This document shows positions 17,389-25,375 of a stretch of DNA of 64,000 nucleotides, piece after piece. Below the pieces are notes generated by a model. The model saw only the letters and a program-made list of their open reading frames with translations. It was not told the origin of the DNA and searched no databases. Both the position numbers and the translations under genes were made by a program. Numbering within the stretch: position 1 is the stretch's first letter; every line of letters starts with the position of its first letter. Source of the DNA: Spirosoma fluviale (GTDB lineage: Bacteria; Bacteroidota; Bacteroidia; Cytophagales; Spirosomataceae); the NCBI GenBank assembly GCA_945906795.1, contig CAMDRO010000001.1, positions 82,591 to 146,590 of the forward strand. Direction: 5' to 3'.

Positions 17389-18170
17389 TGAACTTAGGAT
17401 TAAAAGAGAAAGTAATCATAGTCACAGGAGGAGCAAAAGGTATTGGTGAAGGAATAAGTGAAAGTTTAGCACTTGAAAGCGCCATGGTAGCAATTGTAGG
17501 TCGAAACGAAATTGACAATTTAAAATGTATTGAAAAAATTCAAGCCACAGGAGGACTGGCTTTTTCATTTATCGCCGAATTAAGTGATCCTAATGAATGT
17601 AAAAGAGTTATCGAGGATATTTACACTAAATTTGGAAGAATCGATGGATTAGTCAATAATGCTGGAATAAATGATGGCGTGGGCTTAGCTAACGGCACCT
17701 ATGAAAAATTTCTTCAATCATTACATTCGAATTTAATTCACTATTATTTATTGGCGCAGGCTTGCTTACCGTATTTAATTAAGACAAAAGGTTCCATTGT
17801 TAACATAGGTTCGAAAGTAGCAGAAACTGGCCAGGGCGGCACATCCGCTTATGCAGCTTCTAATGGCGGTAGAAATGCGTTAACTCGCGAATGGGCCGTT
17901 GAGTTATTGCCGCATGGTATACGAGTTAATGCAGTCATTGTAGCAGAGTGTTATACACCCATGTATGATAAATGGGTAAAAACATTACCTAATCCTGCAA
18001 AAACTCTTATTGAAATAGAAAATCGGATTCCATTAGGAAAGCGTATGACAACAAAAGAGGAGTTGGGTGCGATGGTCACTTTTTTATTATCGAGTAAATC
18101 TAGTCACACTACGGGCCAATTAATTCATGTAGATGGTGGTTATGTACATTTAGACCGTTCTTTAATTTGA
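17388..18170 (+). CDS. SDR oxidoreductase, predicted L-fucose dehydrogenase, with catalytic Lys replaced by Asn
   Basis: This 260-residue SDR has VTGGAKGIGEGI near residue 12, NNAGIN near 91, the Ser of NIGSKVAET near 142 and a C-terminal HVDGGY. The expected YxxxK reads YAASN (codon aat), so the usual catalytic lysine is an asparagine. The surrounding sequence (SNGGRNALTREWAVEL, then AECYTPMYDKW) is otherwise well preserved, so this is not simple decay. Oxidation of L-fucose to the lactone is the pathway step not covered by other genes here and would fit its place after the lactonase (TAATG overlap). How it works without the lysine is open. Confidence 0.82.
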   Translation: MNLGLKEKVIIVTGGAKGIGEGISESLALESAMVAIVGRNEIDNLKCIEKIQATGGLAFSFIAELSDPNECKRVIEDIYTKFGRIDGLVNNAGINDGVGLANGTYEKFLQSLHSNLIHYYLLAQACLPYLIKTKGSIVNIGSKVAETGQGGTSAYAASNGGRNALTREWAVELLPHGIRVNAVIVAECYTPMYDKWVKTLPNPAKTLIEIENRIPLGKRMTTKEELGAMVTFLLSSKSSHTTGQLIHVDGGYVHLDRSLI

Positions 18171-18174
18171 TCTT

Positions 18175-19257
18175 ATGGATTATAGTCATATTGAAAGCCC
18201 GGGGTTAATTGTATTTCCTGAAATAGTGAAATCAAACATTAACCTGGCTATTGACATGGTTGAAGGAAATGTAGATCGATTAAGGCCCCATATAAAGACT
18301 CATAAAACCCAAGAGGTCAATGAATTATTCATGGACGCCGGGATATTTAAATTTAAATGCGCTACGATTGCTGAAGCAGAATTGTTAGCTATATCGAATG
18401 TAAAAGATATATTATTATCTATTCAACCTACCGGAACTAGCCTTACAAGATTTTTAGAATTATTACTTAATTATCAGAATAGCCAATTTTCATGTCTTAT
18501 TGATGATTATAATGCTGCTGATAAAATTAATGATTTAGCCATAAAACATCATGTGAACATTCCTATTTTTATTGATGTGAATGTTGGCATGAATAGGACG
18601 GGCATTATTCCTAAAGAAGCATTTACATTGATCGAGAAAATTTCTAAAAATTTAAACCATCTTAAAATAAAAGGATTACATGCCTATGATGGACATATTC
18701 GCGATGTTAATATACAAAAGCGTATTGAACATGTTCAACATGATTTTATTGATTTTTATGCATTAATTGATAAAATAGATACAGACACGTATGAATTAGT
18801 AGTCGGTGGAACGCCTAGCTTTTTAGTTCATCGTACAAACAATCGCTTTGTTTGCAGTCCTGGAACCTTTGTATTTTTTGATATTGGTTATAGTAATTTG
18901 TTTCCTGAAAATACTTTTAAAATGGCTGTTCAACTAATTTCAAGAGTCATTTCTAAACCCACAAATTCGACTATTTGCATTGATTTAGGCCATAAATCGG
19001 TTGCAGCAGAAAATTCAATAGATAATCGAGTTCGGTTTATTGATTTTCCACATTGGACGCTTAAAAGTCAAAGTGAAGAACATGGAATTATAGAAGTTCA
19101 AGATCATTCGAACATTGAAATTGGTCAAATTATTCGCATGTATCCATATCATATTTGTCCTACAGTGGCGCTTCACCAATATTTGCAGGTCATTGAAGGT
19201 GACAAATTAAAAGGGGAGTGGATTGTAAAAGCCCGTAATCGTAAAATAAACATATAA
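18175..19257 (+). CDS. D-threonine aldolase / D-serine dehydratase-like PLP enzyme
   Basis: This 360-residue fold-type III PLP enzyme shows an alanine-racemase-like N-terminal barrel with the PLP lysine in RPHIKTHKT near 41, then KFKCATIAEAELLA, DVNVGMNRTG and VVGGTPSF. A C-terminal beta-domain ends in YPYHICPTVALHQ. The H-x-C pair there corresponds to the zinc ligand region. In characterised chicken D-serine dehydratase the ligands are His and Cys, while D-threonine aldolase has His and Asp. The motif therefore leans to dehydratase-type chemistry on a D-hydroxy amino acid. It lies 4 bases after the SDR and 1 base before a dipeptidase gene. The link to fucose use is unclear. Confidence 0.8.
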   Translation: MDYSHIESPGLIVFPEIVKSNINLAIDMVEGNVDRLRPHIKTHKTQEVNELFMDAGIFKFKCATIAEAELLAISNVKDILLSIQPTGTSLTRFLELLLNYQNSQFSCLIDDYNAADKINDLAIKHHVNIPIFIDVNVGMNRTGIIPKEAFTLIEKISKNLNHLKIKGLHAYDGHIRDVNIQKRIEHVQHDFIDFYALIDKIDTDTYELVVGGTPSFLVHRTNNRFVCSPGTFVFFDIGYSNLFPENTFKMAVQLISRVISKPTNSTICIDLGHKSVAAENSIDNRVRFIDFPHWTLKSQSEEHGIIEVQDHSNIEIGQIIRMYPYHICPTVALHQYLQVIEGDKLKGEWIVKARNRKINI

Positions 19258-19258
19258 T

Positions 19259-20326
19259 ATGCTACTCTTTGACGCTCATTTAGACTTAAGCATGAATGCG
19301 CTAGAATGGAATAGAGATTTGCGCTCCTCTATATCTGAAATAAATTCTAGAGAATATGGAATGACAGATAAATTTGACAGAGGCAATGCAACGGTGTCAT
19401 TAGAAGAGCTCCGAAAAGGTAATATAGGCATGGTGGTGGCCACTCAAATAGCGAGATACGTTTCAAAATCATCTGTTTTACCTGGTTGGAATTCTCCTGA
19501 ACAGGCTTGGGCACAAACGCAAGGTCAATTAGCTTATTATAAGGCATTAGAATCATTAGGAGAGCTATCTCCCATTAGAAATGCGGTCGAATTAGAAAAC
19601 CATATAAAATATTGGAATAGTAGCAAGGATATTAAAAAAAGCATTGGGTATATATTAAGTTTAGAAGGTGCTGATTCAATAGTTTCTGTAGAATATTTAG
19701 ATATAGCATACAGTTATGGATTAAGAGCTTTAGGACCAGCTCATTATGGCCCTGGCAGATATGCCCAAGGAACAAATGCCACAGGCGGTTTAGGACTAAA
19801 TGGTAAAGATTTATTAGTAAAAATGGAATCCTTAGGGATCATCTTAGATGCTACACATTTATGTGATGACAGTTTTTGGGAAGCCATGGAAATTTTTAAT
19901 GGATCCGTTTGGGCAAGTCATCAAAATAGCAGATCGCTCGTAAATCATAATCGTCAATTCACGGATGAACAATTTAAAGAAATTATTCGACGGGGAGCTG
20001 TGATTGGTTTACCTTTAGATACTTGGATGATGGTACCTAATTGGGTTAGAGGTGTATCGGATCCGATCACCATGAAAGTAGATTTAAATGTAATGATAGA
20101 TCATCTCGTACATATTTGTGACCTTGCAGGCAATACAAATCATGTTGGAATTGGTACCGATTTAGATGGTGGATTTGGTACTGAACAATCACCCATGGAT
20201 ATTAAAACCATAGCTGACTTACAAAAAATCCCTGATTTGTTATTGAAAAGAGGTTTTTCTAATGACGATATCACTAAAATTTGCCATCAAAATTGGATTG
20301 ATTTTTTAATGAATCATTGGAGTTAA
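19259..20326 (+). CDS. Membrane dipeptidase, M19 family
   Basis: This 355-residue TIM-barrel metallopeptidase belongs to the renal dipeptidase family. Zinc-site motifs are DAHLDL at the N-terminus, the bridging Glu in SLEGADS near 140, DATHLCDDSFWEA near 200, ASHQNSR near 220 and GIGTDLDGGFG near 300. Despite the family name there is no signal peptide, so a cytoplasmic enzyme is likely. M19 enzymes cleave dipeptides including those with a C-terminal D-residue. This fits functional pairing with the adjacent D-amino-acid enzyme. It ends the fucose operon and abuts a convergent gene with no spacer. Confidence 0.88.
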   Translation: MLLFDAHLDLSMNALEWNRDLRSSISEINSREYGMTDKFDRGNATVSLEELRKGNIGMVVATQIARYVSKSSVLPGWNSPEQAWAQTQGQLAYYKALESLGELSPIRNAVELENHIKYWNSSKDIKKSIGYILSLEGADSIVSVEYLDIAYSYGLRALGPAHYGPGRYAQGTNATGGLGLNGKDLLVKMESLGIILDATHLCDDSFWEAMEIFNGSVWASHQNSRSLVNHNRQFTDEQFKEIIRRGAVIGLPLDTWMMVPNWVRGVSDPITMKVDLNVMIDHLVHICDLAGNTNHVGIGTDLDGGFGTEQSPMDIKTIADLQKIPDLLLKRGFSNDDITKICHQNWIDFLMNHWS

Positions 20327-21082
20327 TCATACTGAACCTGGGGGAGGACTGTATGAAGTCCAACCACCATCTACAATTAAGGTTTGTCCTGTAATTTGCC
20401 TTGAATTTTCAGAAAGCATAAATGATATAGCATTTGAGATATCAGATACATCTGCTATTCTACCCATTGGGGTAATTTTAGTCCATTGACTTTCAAAATC
20501 ACTTATTAAAGCTGTTCTTTCTGTAAGGGTAGCACCAGGTGAAACGGCATTTATTCGAATACCTAATGGAGATAATTCCACAACTAAATTTCTAACAAGC
20601 TGGATTAAAGCTCCTTTTGTCATACCATAAGCCACTAAATCAGGATGAGCTTGATGACCAGTAACTGAGGTTGTAACCACAATAGATCCTTTTGTTCTAC
20701 TTTCTTTTAATAATTTGGCAATGAATTGTATTAAAAAGAAGGTGCCTGAAACATTAACTTTTAACAATATATCCATGGATTCTCTCGAATAATCAAGAAA
20801 ATTGCCAAAAGTTGTAATACCACTATTACAAACACAACCATATAAAGTACCTGGTGTATTATGGATCGTTTTAGACAAATCATTTAGAAATAAATCACTA
20901 CTTGAATCACCTAAAATCCCCAATTGATTAGTTAATAAATGTTTCTCTAGTTGCAATGAAGCCGATTTGAAAACGGAAGGATCAATTTCATTCCATATGA
21001 CAAAATAACCTTCTTTGCATAATTGTAAAACTACTTCTAATCCAATTCCTTGACCGGCACCTGTGACAATTACTTTCTTCAT
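20327..21082 (-). CDS. SDR oxidoreductase next to sugar-acid dehydratase
   Basis: This 251-residue SDR has VTGAGQGIGLEV near residue 6, the catalytic Ser of TTSVTGH and an intact YGMTK, and ends TLIVDGGW. The usual NNAG reads CNSG, a mild departure that keeps the glycine. WNEID after the second strand suggests NAD+. It follows the IlvD/Edd dehydratase by one base, so it probably oxidises the keto-deoxy sugar acid made by that enzyme or supplies its substrate. The exact sugar is unknown. Its stop abuts that of the dipeptidase gene on the other strand. Confidence 0.82.
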   Translation of the reverse strand: MKKVIVTGAGQGIGLEVVLQLCKEGYFVIWNEIDPSVFKSASLQLEKHLLTNQLGILGDSSSDLFLNDLSKTIHNTPGTLYGCVCNSGITTFGNFLDYSRESMDILLKVNVSGTFFLIQFIAKLLKESRTKGSIVVTTSVTGHQAHPDLVAYGMTKGALIQLVRNLVVELSPLGIRINAVSPGATLTERTALISDFESQWTKITPMGRIADVSDISNAISFMLSENSRQITGQTLIVDGGWTSYSPPPGSV

Positions 21083-21083
21083 T

Positions 21084-22805
21084 CTAATGTGAGTCTCGAG
21101 TTACTTTTGATCCTGAGCCACCCTTTAAAAAATCAAAATCAGCACCTACATGCGCTTGCTCAACGCGATCAATAAATAAGCCCACATATCCTCTTATTTG
21201 TTTTACAGGAATAAATGGTTGGGATACTTTTCTTTTCGCTAATTCTTCTTCACTAACTTCCCAATTAATACTTCGATTATTTAAGTCTAAAGCGATGAAA
21301 TCTCCATTTTCTACCCAGTTTAAGGGTCCACCCGCAGCAGATTCTGGACTCACATGTAAAATTACGGTTCCATAGCCAGTTCCACTCATCCGTCCATCTG
21401 AAATTCTAACCATATCTTTTACTCCTCGCTCCAACAATTTTTTTGGAATACCCATGTTACCCACTTCGGCCATACCTGGATAACCTTTAGGACCTACATT
21501 TTTCAACACCATGACTGAATTTTCGTCTATGTCTAAATCAGGCAAGTCAATTCGAGCATGATAATCTTCAATATTTTCAAATACAACGGCTTTGCCTCTA
21601 TGTTTAAATAATGATACAGAAGCTGCAGATGGTTTTACAACAGCTCCATTAGGAGCTAAATTCCCTCTAACCACCGCTATGCCTGAATCTAGTTTAAATG
21701 GTTCCTCGAAAGTTGAGATTATATTACTATCATAAATAGGGGTATTTTCAATGTTTTCACCGACAGTCTTTCCATTTACTGTAATAGCATCTGTATTTAA
21801 AAACTTTTTCATTTGATTCATTAAAGCGGGGAGGCCACCTGCGTAATATAAATCTTCCATAAAATGTTCTCCAGAGGGTTGAATATTAGCTAATAAGGGT
21901 ATCTGCCTAGAAAATTTATCAAAATCATTTAAATCTAATTCCACTCCAATTCTCCCTGCAATGGCCAATAAATGAATCACAAAATTTGTTGAACCTCCAG
22001 TAGCCGCATTCACTCTAATCGCATTTTCAAAAGCTTGTCTTGTTAAAACTTTTGAAATTTTTTGATCTTCATTAACCATTTCGACGATGCGTCTACCTGA
22101 ATGTTGGGCTAATACTTTTCTTCGTACATCAGCTGCTGGAATAGCCGCATTTTGTGGCAAACTTAAACCTAAAGCTTCCACCATCGTAGCCATCGTCGAA
22201 GCCGTACCCATCACAGCACAATGCCCTGGAGTTCTTGTCATACAAGCTTCCGCTTCCACAAATTCTTTTTGTGTTAATTCTCCTAATTTATATGCTTCTG
22301 CAAATCGCCAAACATCAGAGGTGCCAATATCTTTACCTTTAAATTTACCCTTCATCATAGGTCCTCCTGAAATGACTAAAGTGGGTAAATCCACACTACA
22401 AGCTCCCATCACTAAGGAAGGTGTAGTCTTGTCGCATCCACACATAAGTACGACTCCATCGATCGGATTCGCCCTAATGGACTCCTCCACATCCATACTA
22501 GCTAAATTTCTATATAACATAGCGGTAGGCTTAATTAATGTTTCTCCTAAAGACATCACGGGAAATTCTACCGGGAATCCACCAGCTTCTATAACTCCTT
22601 TTTTTACAAACTCAGCAAGTTCTCTAAAATGCGCATTGCATGGAGTCAATTCAGACCAAGTATTGCAAATACCAATGACAGGTTTACCTTGAAAATACTC
22701 ATCTGGAATACCCTGATTTTTCATCCAGGCTCTATATATAAAGCCATCTTTTCCGGTTTTACCAAACCATTGTTGCGAGCGTAAATTTTCTTTATTCATT
22801 TTCAA
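21084..22805 (-). CDS. IlvD/Edd-family sugar-acid dehydratase (L-arabinonate dehydratase-like)
   Basis: This 573-residue protein belongs to the Fe-S IlvD/Edd dehydratases. The N-terminal pattern SQQWFGKTGKDGFIYRAW and GICNTWSELTPCNAHFRELAE is that of the sugar-acid branch (L-arabinonate/D-xylonate dehydratases), not branched-chain IlvD. Candidate cluster cysteines are in GICNTW, MCGCDKTTPS and TPGHCAVMGTAS. SDGRMSGTGYGT carries the catalytic Ser region. The enzyme dehydrates an aldonate to a 2-keto-3-deoxy acid. It overlaps the preceding unknown gene by 14 bases and precedes an SDR by one base. L-Fuconate is a possible alternative substrate because of the convergent fucose operon. Confidence 0.9.
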   Translation of the reverse strand: MKMNKENLRSQQWFGKTGKDGFIYRAWMKNQGIPDEYFQGKPVIGICNTWSELTPCNAHFRELAEFVKKGVIEAGGFPVEFPVMSLGETLIKPTAMLYRNLASMDVEESIRANPIDGVVLMCGCDKTTPSLVMGACSVDLPTLVISGGPMMKGKFKGKDIGTSDVWRFAEAYKLGELTQKEFVEAEACMTRTPGHCAVMGTASTMATMVEALGLSLPQNAAIPAADVRRKVLAQHSGRRIVEMVNEDQKISKVLTRQAFENAIRVNAATGGSTNFVIHLLAIAGRIGVELDLNDFDKFSRQIPLLANIQPSGEHFMEDLYYAGGLPALMNQMKKFLNTDAITVNGKTVGENIENTPIYDSNIISTFEEPFKLDSGIAVVRGNLAPNGAVVKPSAASVSLFKHRGKAVVFENIEDYHARIDLPDLDIDENSVMVLKNVGPKGYPGMAEVGNMGIPKKLLERGVKDMVRISDGRMSGTGYGTVILHVSPESAAGGPLNWVENGDFIALDLNNRSINWEVSEEELAKRKVSQPFIPVKQIRGYVGLFIDRVEQAHVGADFDFLKGGSGSKVTRDSH

Positions 22806-23448
22806 AGTCTAAGGTTTTTTTTAAAACAAAGCTATTATCCGGACCTAATGAATAATAGCATTCTCTAATACCATTTTCTAATTCGGCATAAGGATCATTC
22901 TTAAATTGAAAGGAACGAACGATATCAGATTTAACAAAATATAAAGAGTCCTTTCCCGAATAACCAAATTCTTGTCTACCCTTTAAATTAGGAAATTTTA
23001 TCAAATTAAAAGAATTTTTATGGTATTCATACCCATAAATTTTGAACTTATGAGCATTATCATCGCCAAAAATCCAAAATTCAGGTTGTTGGTTATTGTT
23101 CAAATCAGAACTTATTAAATTTTTTATTTTAAAGTTTTTCATTTTTTTATCAAATATTAATTGATGACTCATAAATATTTGAAAATGAATGTAATCAGTA
23201 TTTATCTCAGCCTTAGCCTCAAAATCCTCAACCTGCGTAGCATAAATAGGTATAATTTGACCTATTGTATCCATCACATTTTCGATGCGTGAGATTGAAT
23301 CCATAGCTGAGTTAACTATTTTTTCATCGTTGAAGTCATAGGCTATTTTATGATCGTCACTAAGATCTTGATTCATTATAAAATATATAAGACCAAAAAG
23401 CAACATAATAATTCCAATAAATAATAAAGATCTAATGTGTCTCATCAA
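22792..23448 (-). CDS. Membrane-anchored protein of unknown function
   Basis: This 218-residue protein is not one I recognise. It has a basic start and one hydrophobic segment at about residues 8-26 (LLFIGIIMLLFGLIYFIM), then a polar domain presumably outside the cytoplasm. The segment SDLNNNQQPEFWIFGDD near 125 resembles short Asp/Asn-rich loops of beta-repeat proteins such as FG-GAP. The overlaps with both neighbours (14 bases into the dehydratase, 17 bases with the C-S lyase) support that it is translated. Confidence 0.7.
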   Translation of the reverse strand: MMRHIRSLLFIGIIMLLFGLIYFIMNQDLSDDHKIAYDFNDEKIVNSAMDSISRIENVMDTIGQIIPIYATQVEDFEAKAEINTDYIHFQIFMSHQLIFDKKMKNFKIKNLISSDLNNNQQPEFWIFGDDNAHKFKIYGYEYHKNSFNLIKFPNLKGRQEFGYSGKDSLYFVKSDIVRSFQFKNDPYAELENGIRECYYSLGPDNSFVLKKTLDFENE

Positions 23449-24583
23449 CAGTTTTCTTTATGATCCATAAGGCCTTTTCTAAGGACTTTTGAGTGCAGGC
23501 AATATTCATTCGAATAAAATTTTGACCTAAAAATTGATCCCCCCGTAAAACATGTAGCCCATTATTAAATAACCTTTGTTGGAAATCACCTAAAATATCC
23601 GCGTCATATTGAATCCAAGCTAAATAGGTAGCATCCAAGCGAAACATTTTTAATCCATTCACTTGATTAATGAATGAAATAAGTAACTCATGATTGTTTC
23701 TTAAATAAATAAGCAAATTCTCAACCCATTCATTATTCATAGTTAAACTAGTGTGCATAATTTCAATGCTATGTCTCGATAACATAGGAAAAACACCTTG
23801 TATAGACTTGATGTATTCCTCCCTGATATTCGAATTAGGAATAATCGCCATAGCGCCACCCATTCCAGCTGTATTATATGTTTTTGAGGTTGCGAAAAAT
23901 GTAATTGCAGGAAAATCCATGGGTAAATGCTTGCCTATACAAATATGTTTTAAACTAGTTTGTAATTGTAAATCAGCGTGAATTTCATCTGATAATATCA
24001 TGCAATCATATTTCTTACATAAAAATATGATACGAGATATTTCGTCATTAGTAAAAACCGTTCCACCTGGATTATGTGGATTGCAAAATAAAAATACCCC
24101 AGGATTTTTTTTTAATTGTTCTTCAAATTCAATAAAATCATATACCCATCTTTCTTCTTTTTCAACCATATTAAAGGTTAATAGTGGTCTATCTACCCAT
24201 TTAGAAACCAAATGAAATGGATGATAAACAGGTATAGGAGTCAAAATGCTTTGTATGGATGATACAAAAGTAGAGCAAGCCTTAGTTAAACCGGGTACTA
24301 TTCCTGGAATCCAAACTTGCCATTCTAATTTTGTATCCCAATCAAATGATTCTTTTATCTTTTTTTGATATGCCAGCTTTAATGTTTTAGGTACCAAGGA
24401 GTAACCCAATACACCGTGATCATTGATGTTTTTAAGGGTCTCTATTAATTCATCTGCGATACGAAAATCCATATCAGCTACAGGCATAGGTAACATATCT
24501 CGACCTTCATACAATGGGTTATCCCATTTAAAACTATTCGTATACTTACGATCTATTTCTTGATCAAAATTATATTTCGACAT
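23432..24583 (-). CDS. patB: PatB/MalY-type PLP-dependent C-S lyase
   Basis: This 383-residue fold-type I PLP enzyme has features of the MalY/PatB group. These are MLPMPVADMDF near residue 30, GYS after the first helix, CNPHNPGG near 170, SDEIHADL near 200 (Asp contacting PLP nitrogen) and the Schiff-base lysine in ATSKTYNTAG near 235. Members cleave cystathionine or cysteine S-conjugates to pyruvate, ammonia and a thiol, while some are annotated as aminotransferases. Start and stop are tightly packed against neighbours. Whether it serves methionine synthesis or thiol release is not decided. Confidence 0.88.
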   Translation of the reverse strand: MSKYNFDQEIDRKYTNSFKWDNPLYEGRDMLPMPVADMDFRIADELIETLKNINDHGVLGYSLVPKTLKLAYQKKIKESFDWDTKLEWQVWIPGIVPGLTKACSTFVSSIQSILTPIPVYHPFHLVSKWVDRPLLTFNMVEKEERWVYDFIEFEEQLKKNPGVFLFCNPHNPGGTVFTNDEISRIIFLCKKYDCMILSDEIHADLQLQTSLKHICIGKHLPMDFPAITFFATSKTYNTAGMGGAMAIIPNSNIREEYIKSIQGVFPMLSRHSIEIMHTSLTMNNEWVENLLIYLRNNHELLISFINQVNGLKMFRLDATYLAWIQYDADILGDFQQRLFNNGLHVLRGDQFLGQNFIRMNIACTQKSLEKALWIIKKTVDETH

Positions 24584-25375
24584 TTATATATTGGGTCTGT
24601 AAATTTGAAATCCTATTATTTTCTTATTTTTCAATATGTATTTATCAATAGTTAATTCTGAAATGCAAACTATTTTTTTTTCTTGAGAAGCATGAAGGAT
24701 ATACTTTTTATTGTTTTTAATATAAACAAAACCAACATGATTGAAATCCAAGTCATTACGCGAGGATAAAAATGCTATGACATCTCCGTTTTTGATTAAG
24801 TTATCAATTTCAGGCTGATGAATAGAATCAAAGTAGTATATATATTTTTGGCTAATTGATTTTACTATTTTGACCAATTTAGAATTATCCATATACTTAT
24901 TATTTACATGTGTAGATAAAAAGTTAATGTTTTTTTGAATATGATGCGAGTTTAGCTCATTATTAATAGGCAGGAGAAATTTCAGCTTCACAAGTTTTTC
25001 TAATCCAGAAGTTAAATAATGATTTCGAGTTTCATAGCTGACTGAATCGATGTATCGAATATTAATTAAATTTTCCCTAAACTTAATATTTGAACCATCC
25101 GAATAATACAAGGCTAAAACATTTTCTAAATACGTAACACAATCGAAATCGTTGAATGAAAAATAAAGTTTCTCTGGATTTGATTTCGATAATCTATAGG
25201 CTAAATAGGGGGCTCCCATAAAATATTCACCAATCAGCAACGGATTTTTCAAAGAAATACTATTTTTAACAACATTCCTTAGTTTAAATGAAATGCCCTT
25301 AAAGGATTGTGCATTAAGAAAATACATGGGTGCCCACAACAAAAAAAACACCATTTTGTATATTACTTTTTTCAT
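24584..25375 (-). CDS. DUF1460 exported amidase-like protein
   Basis: This 263-residue protein with an N-terminal signal (MVFFLLWAPMYFLNAQS region) matches DUF1460, a papain-like NlpC/P60-related family often labelled N-acetylmuramoyl-L-alanine amidase-like. The probable catalytic Cys is in FNDFDCVTYLENVLAL and the His in LDFNHVGFVY, with LHASQEKK and IIGFQIYRPN near the end. It probably cleaves peptidoglycan-derived peptides in the periplasm. The start overlaps the amylase stop by one base and the stop is directly followed by patB, so all are one transcript. Confidence 0.86.
   Translation of the reverse strand: MKKVIYKMVFFLLWAPMYFLNAQSFKGISFKLRNVVKNSISLKNPLLIGEYFMGAPYLAYRLSKSNPEKLYFSFNDFDCVTYLENVLALYYSDGSNIKFRENLINIRYIDSVSYETRNHYLTSGLEKLVKLKFLLPINNELNSHHIQKNINFLSTHVNNKYMDNSKLVKIVKSISQKYIYYFDSIHQPEIDNLIKNGDVIAFLSSRNDLDFNHVGFVYIKNNKKYILHASQEKKIVCISELTIDKYILKNKKIIGFQIYRPNI

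Noticed and set aside
22087-22692. 201-residue plus-strand ORF opposite the IlvD/Edd gene
   Set aside because: It is the antisense shadow of a well-conserved dehydratase and has no recognisable motif or start context.
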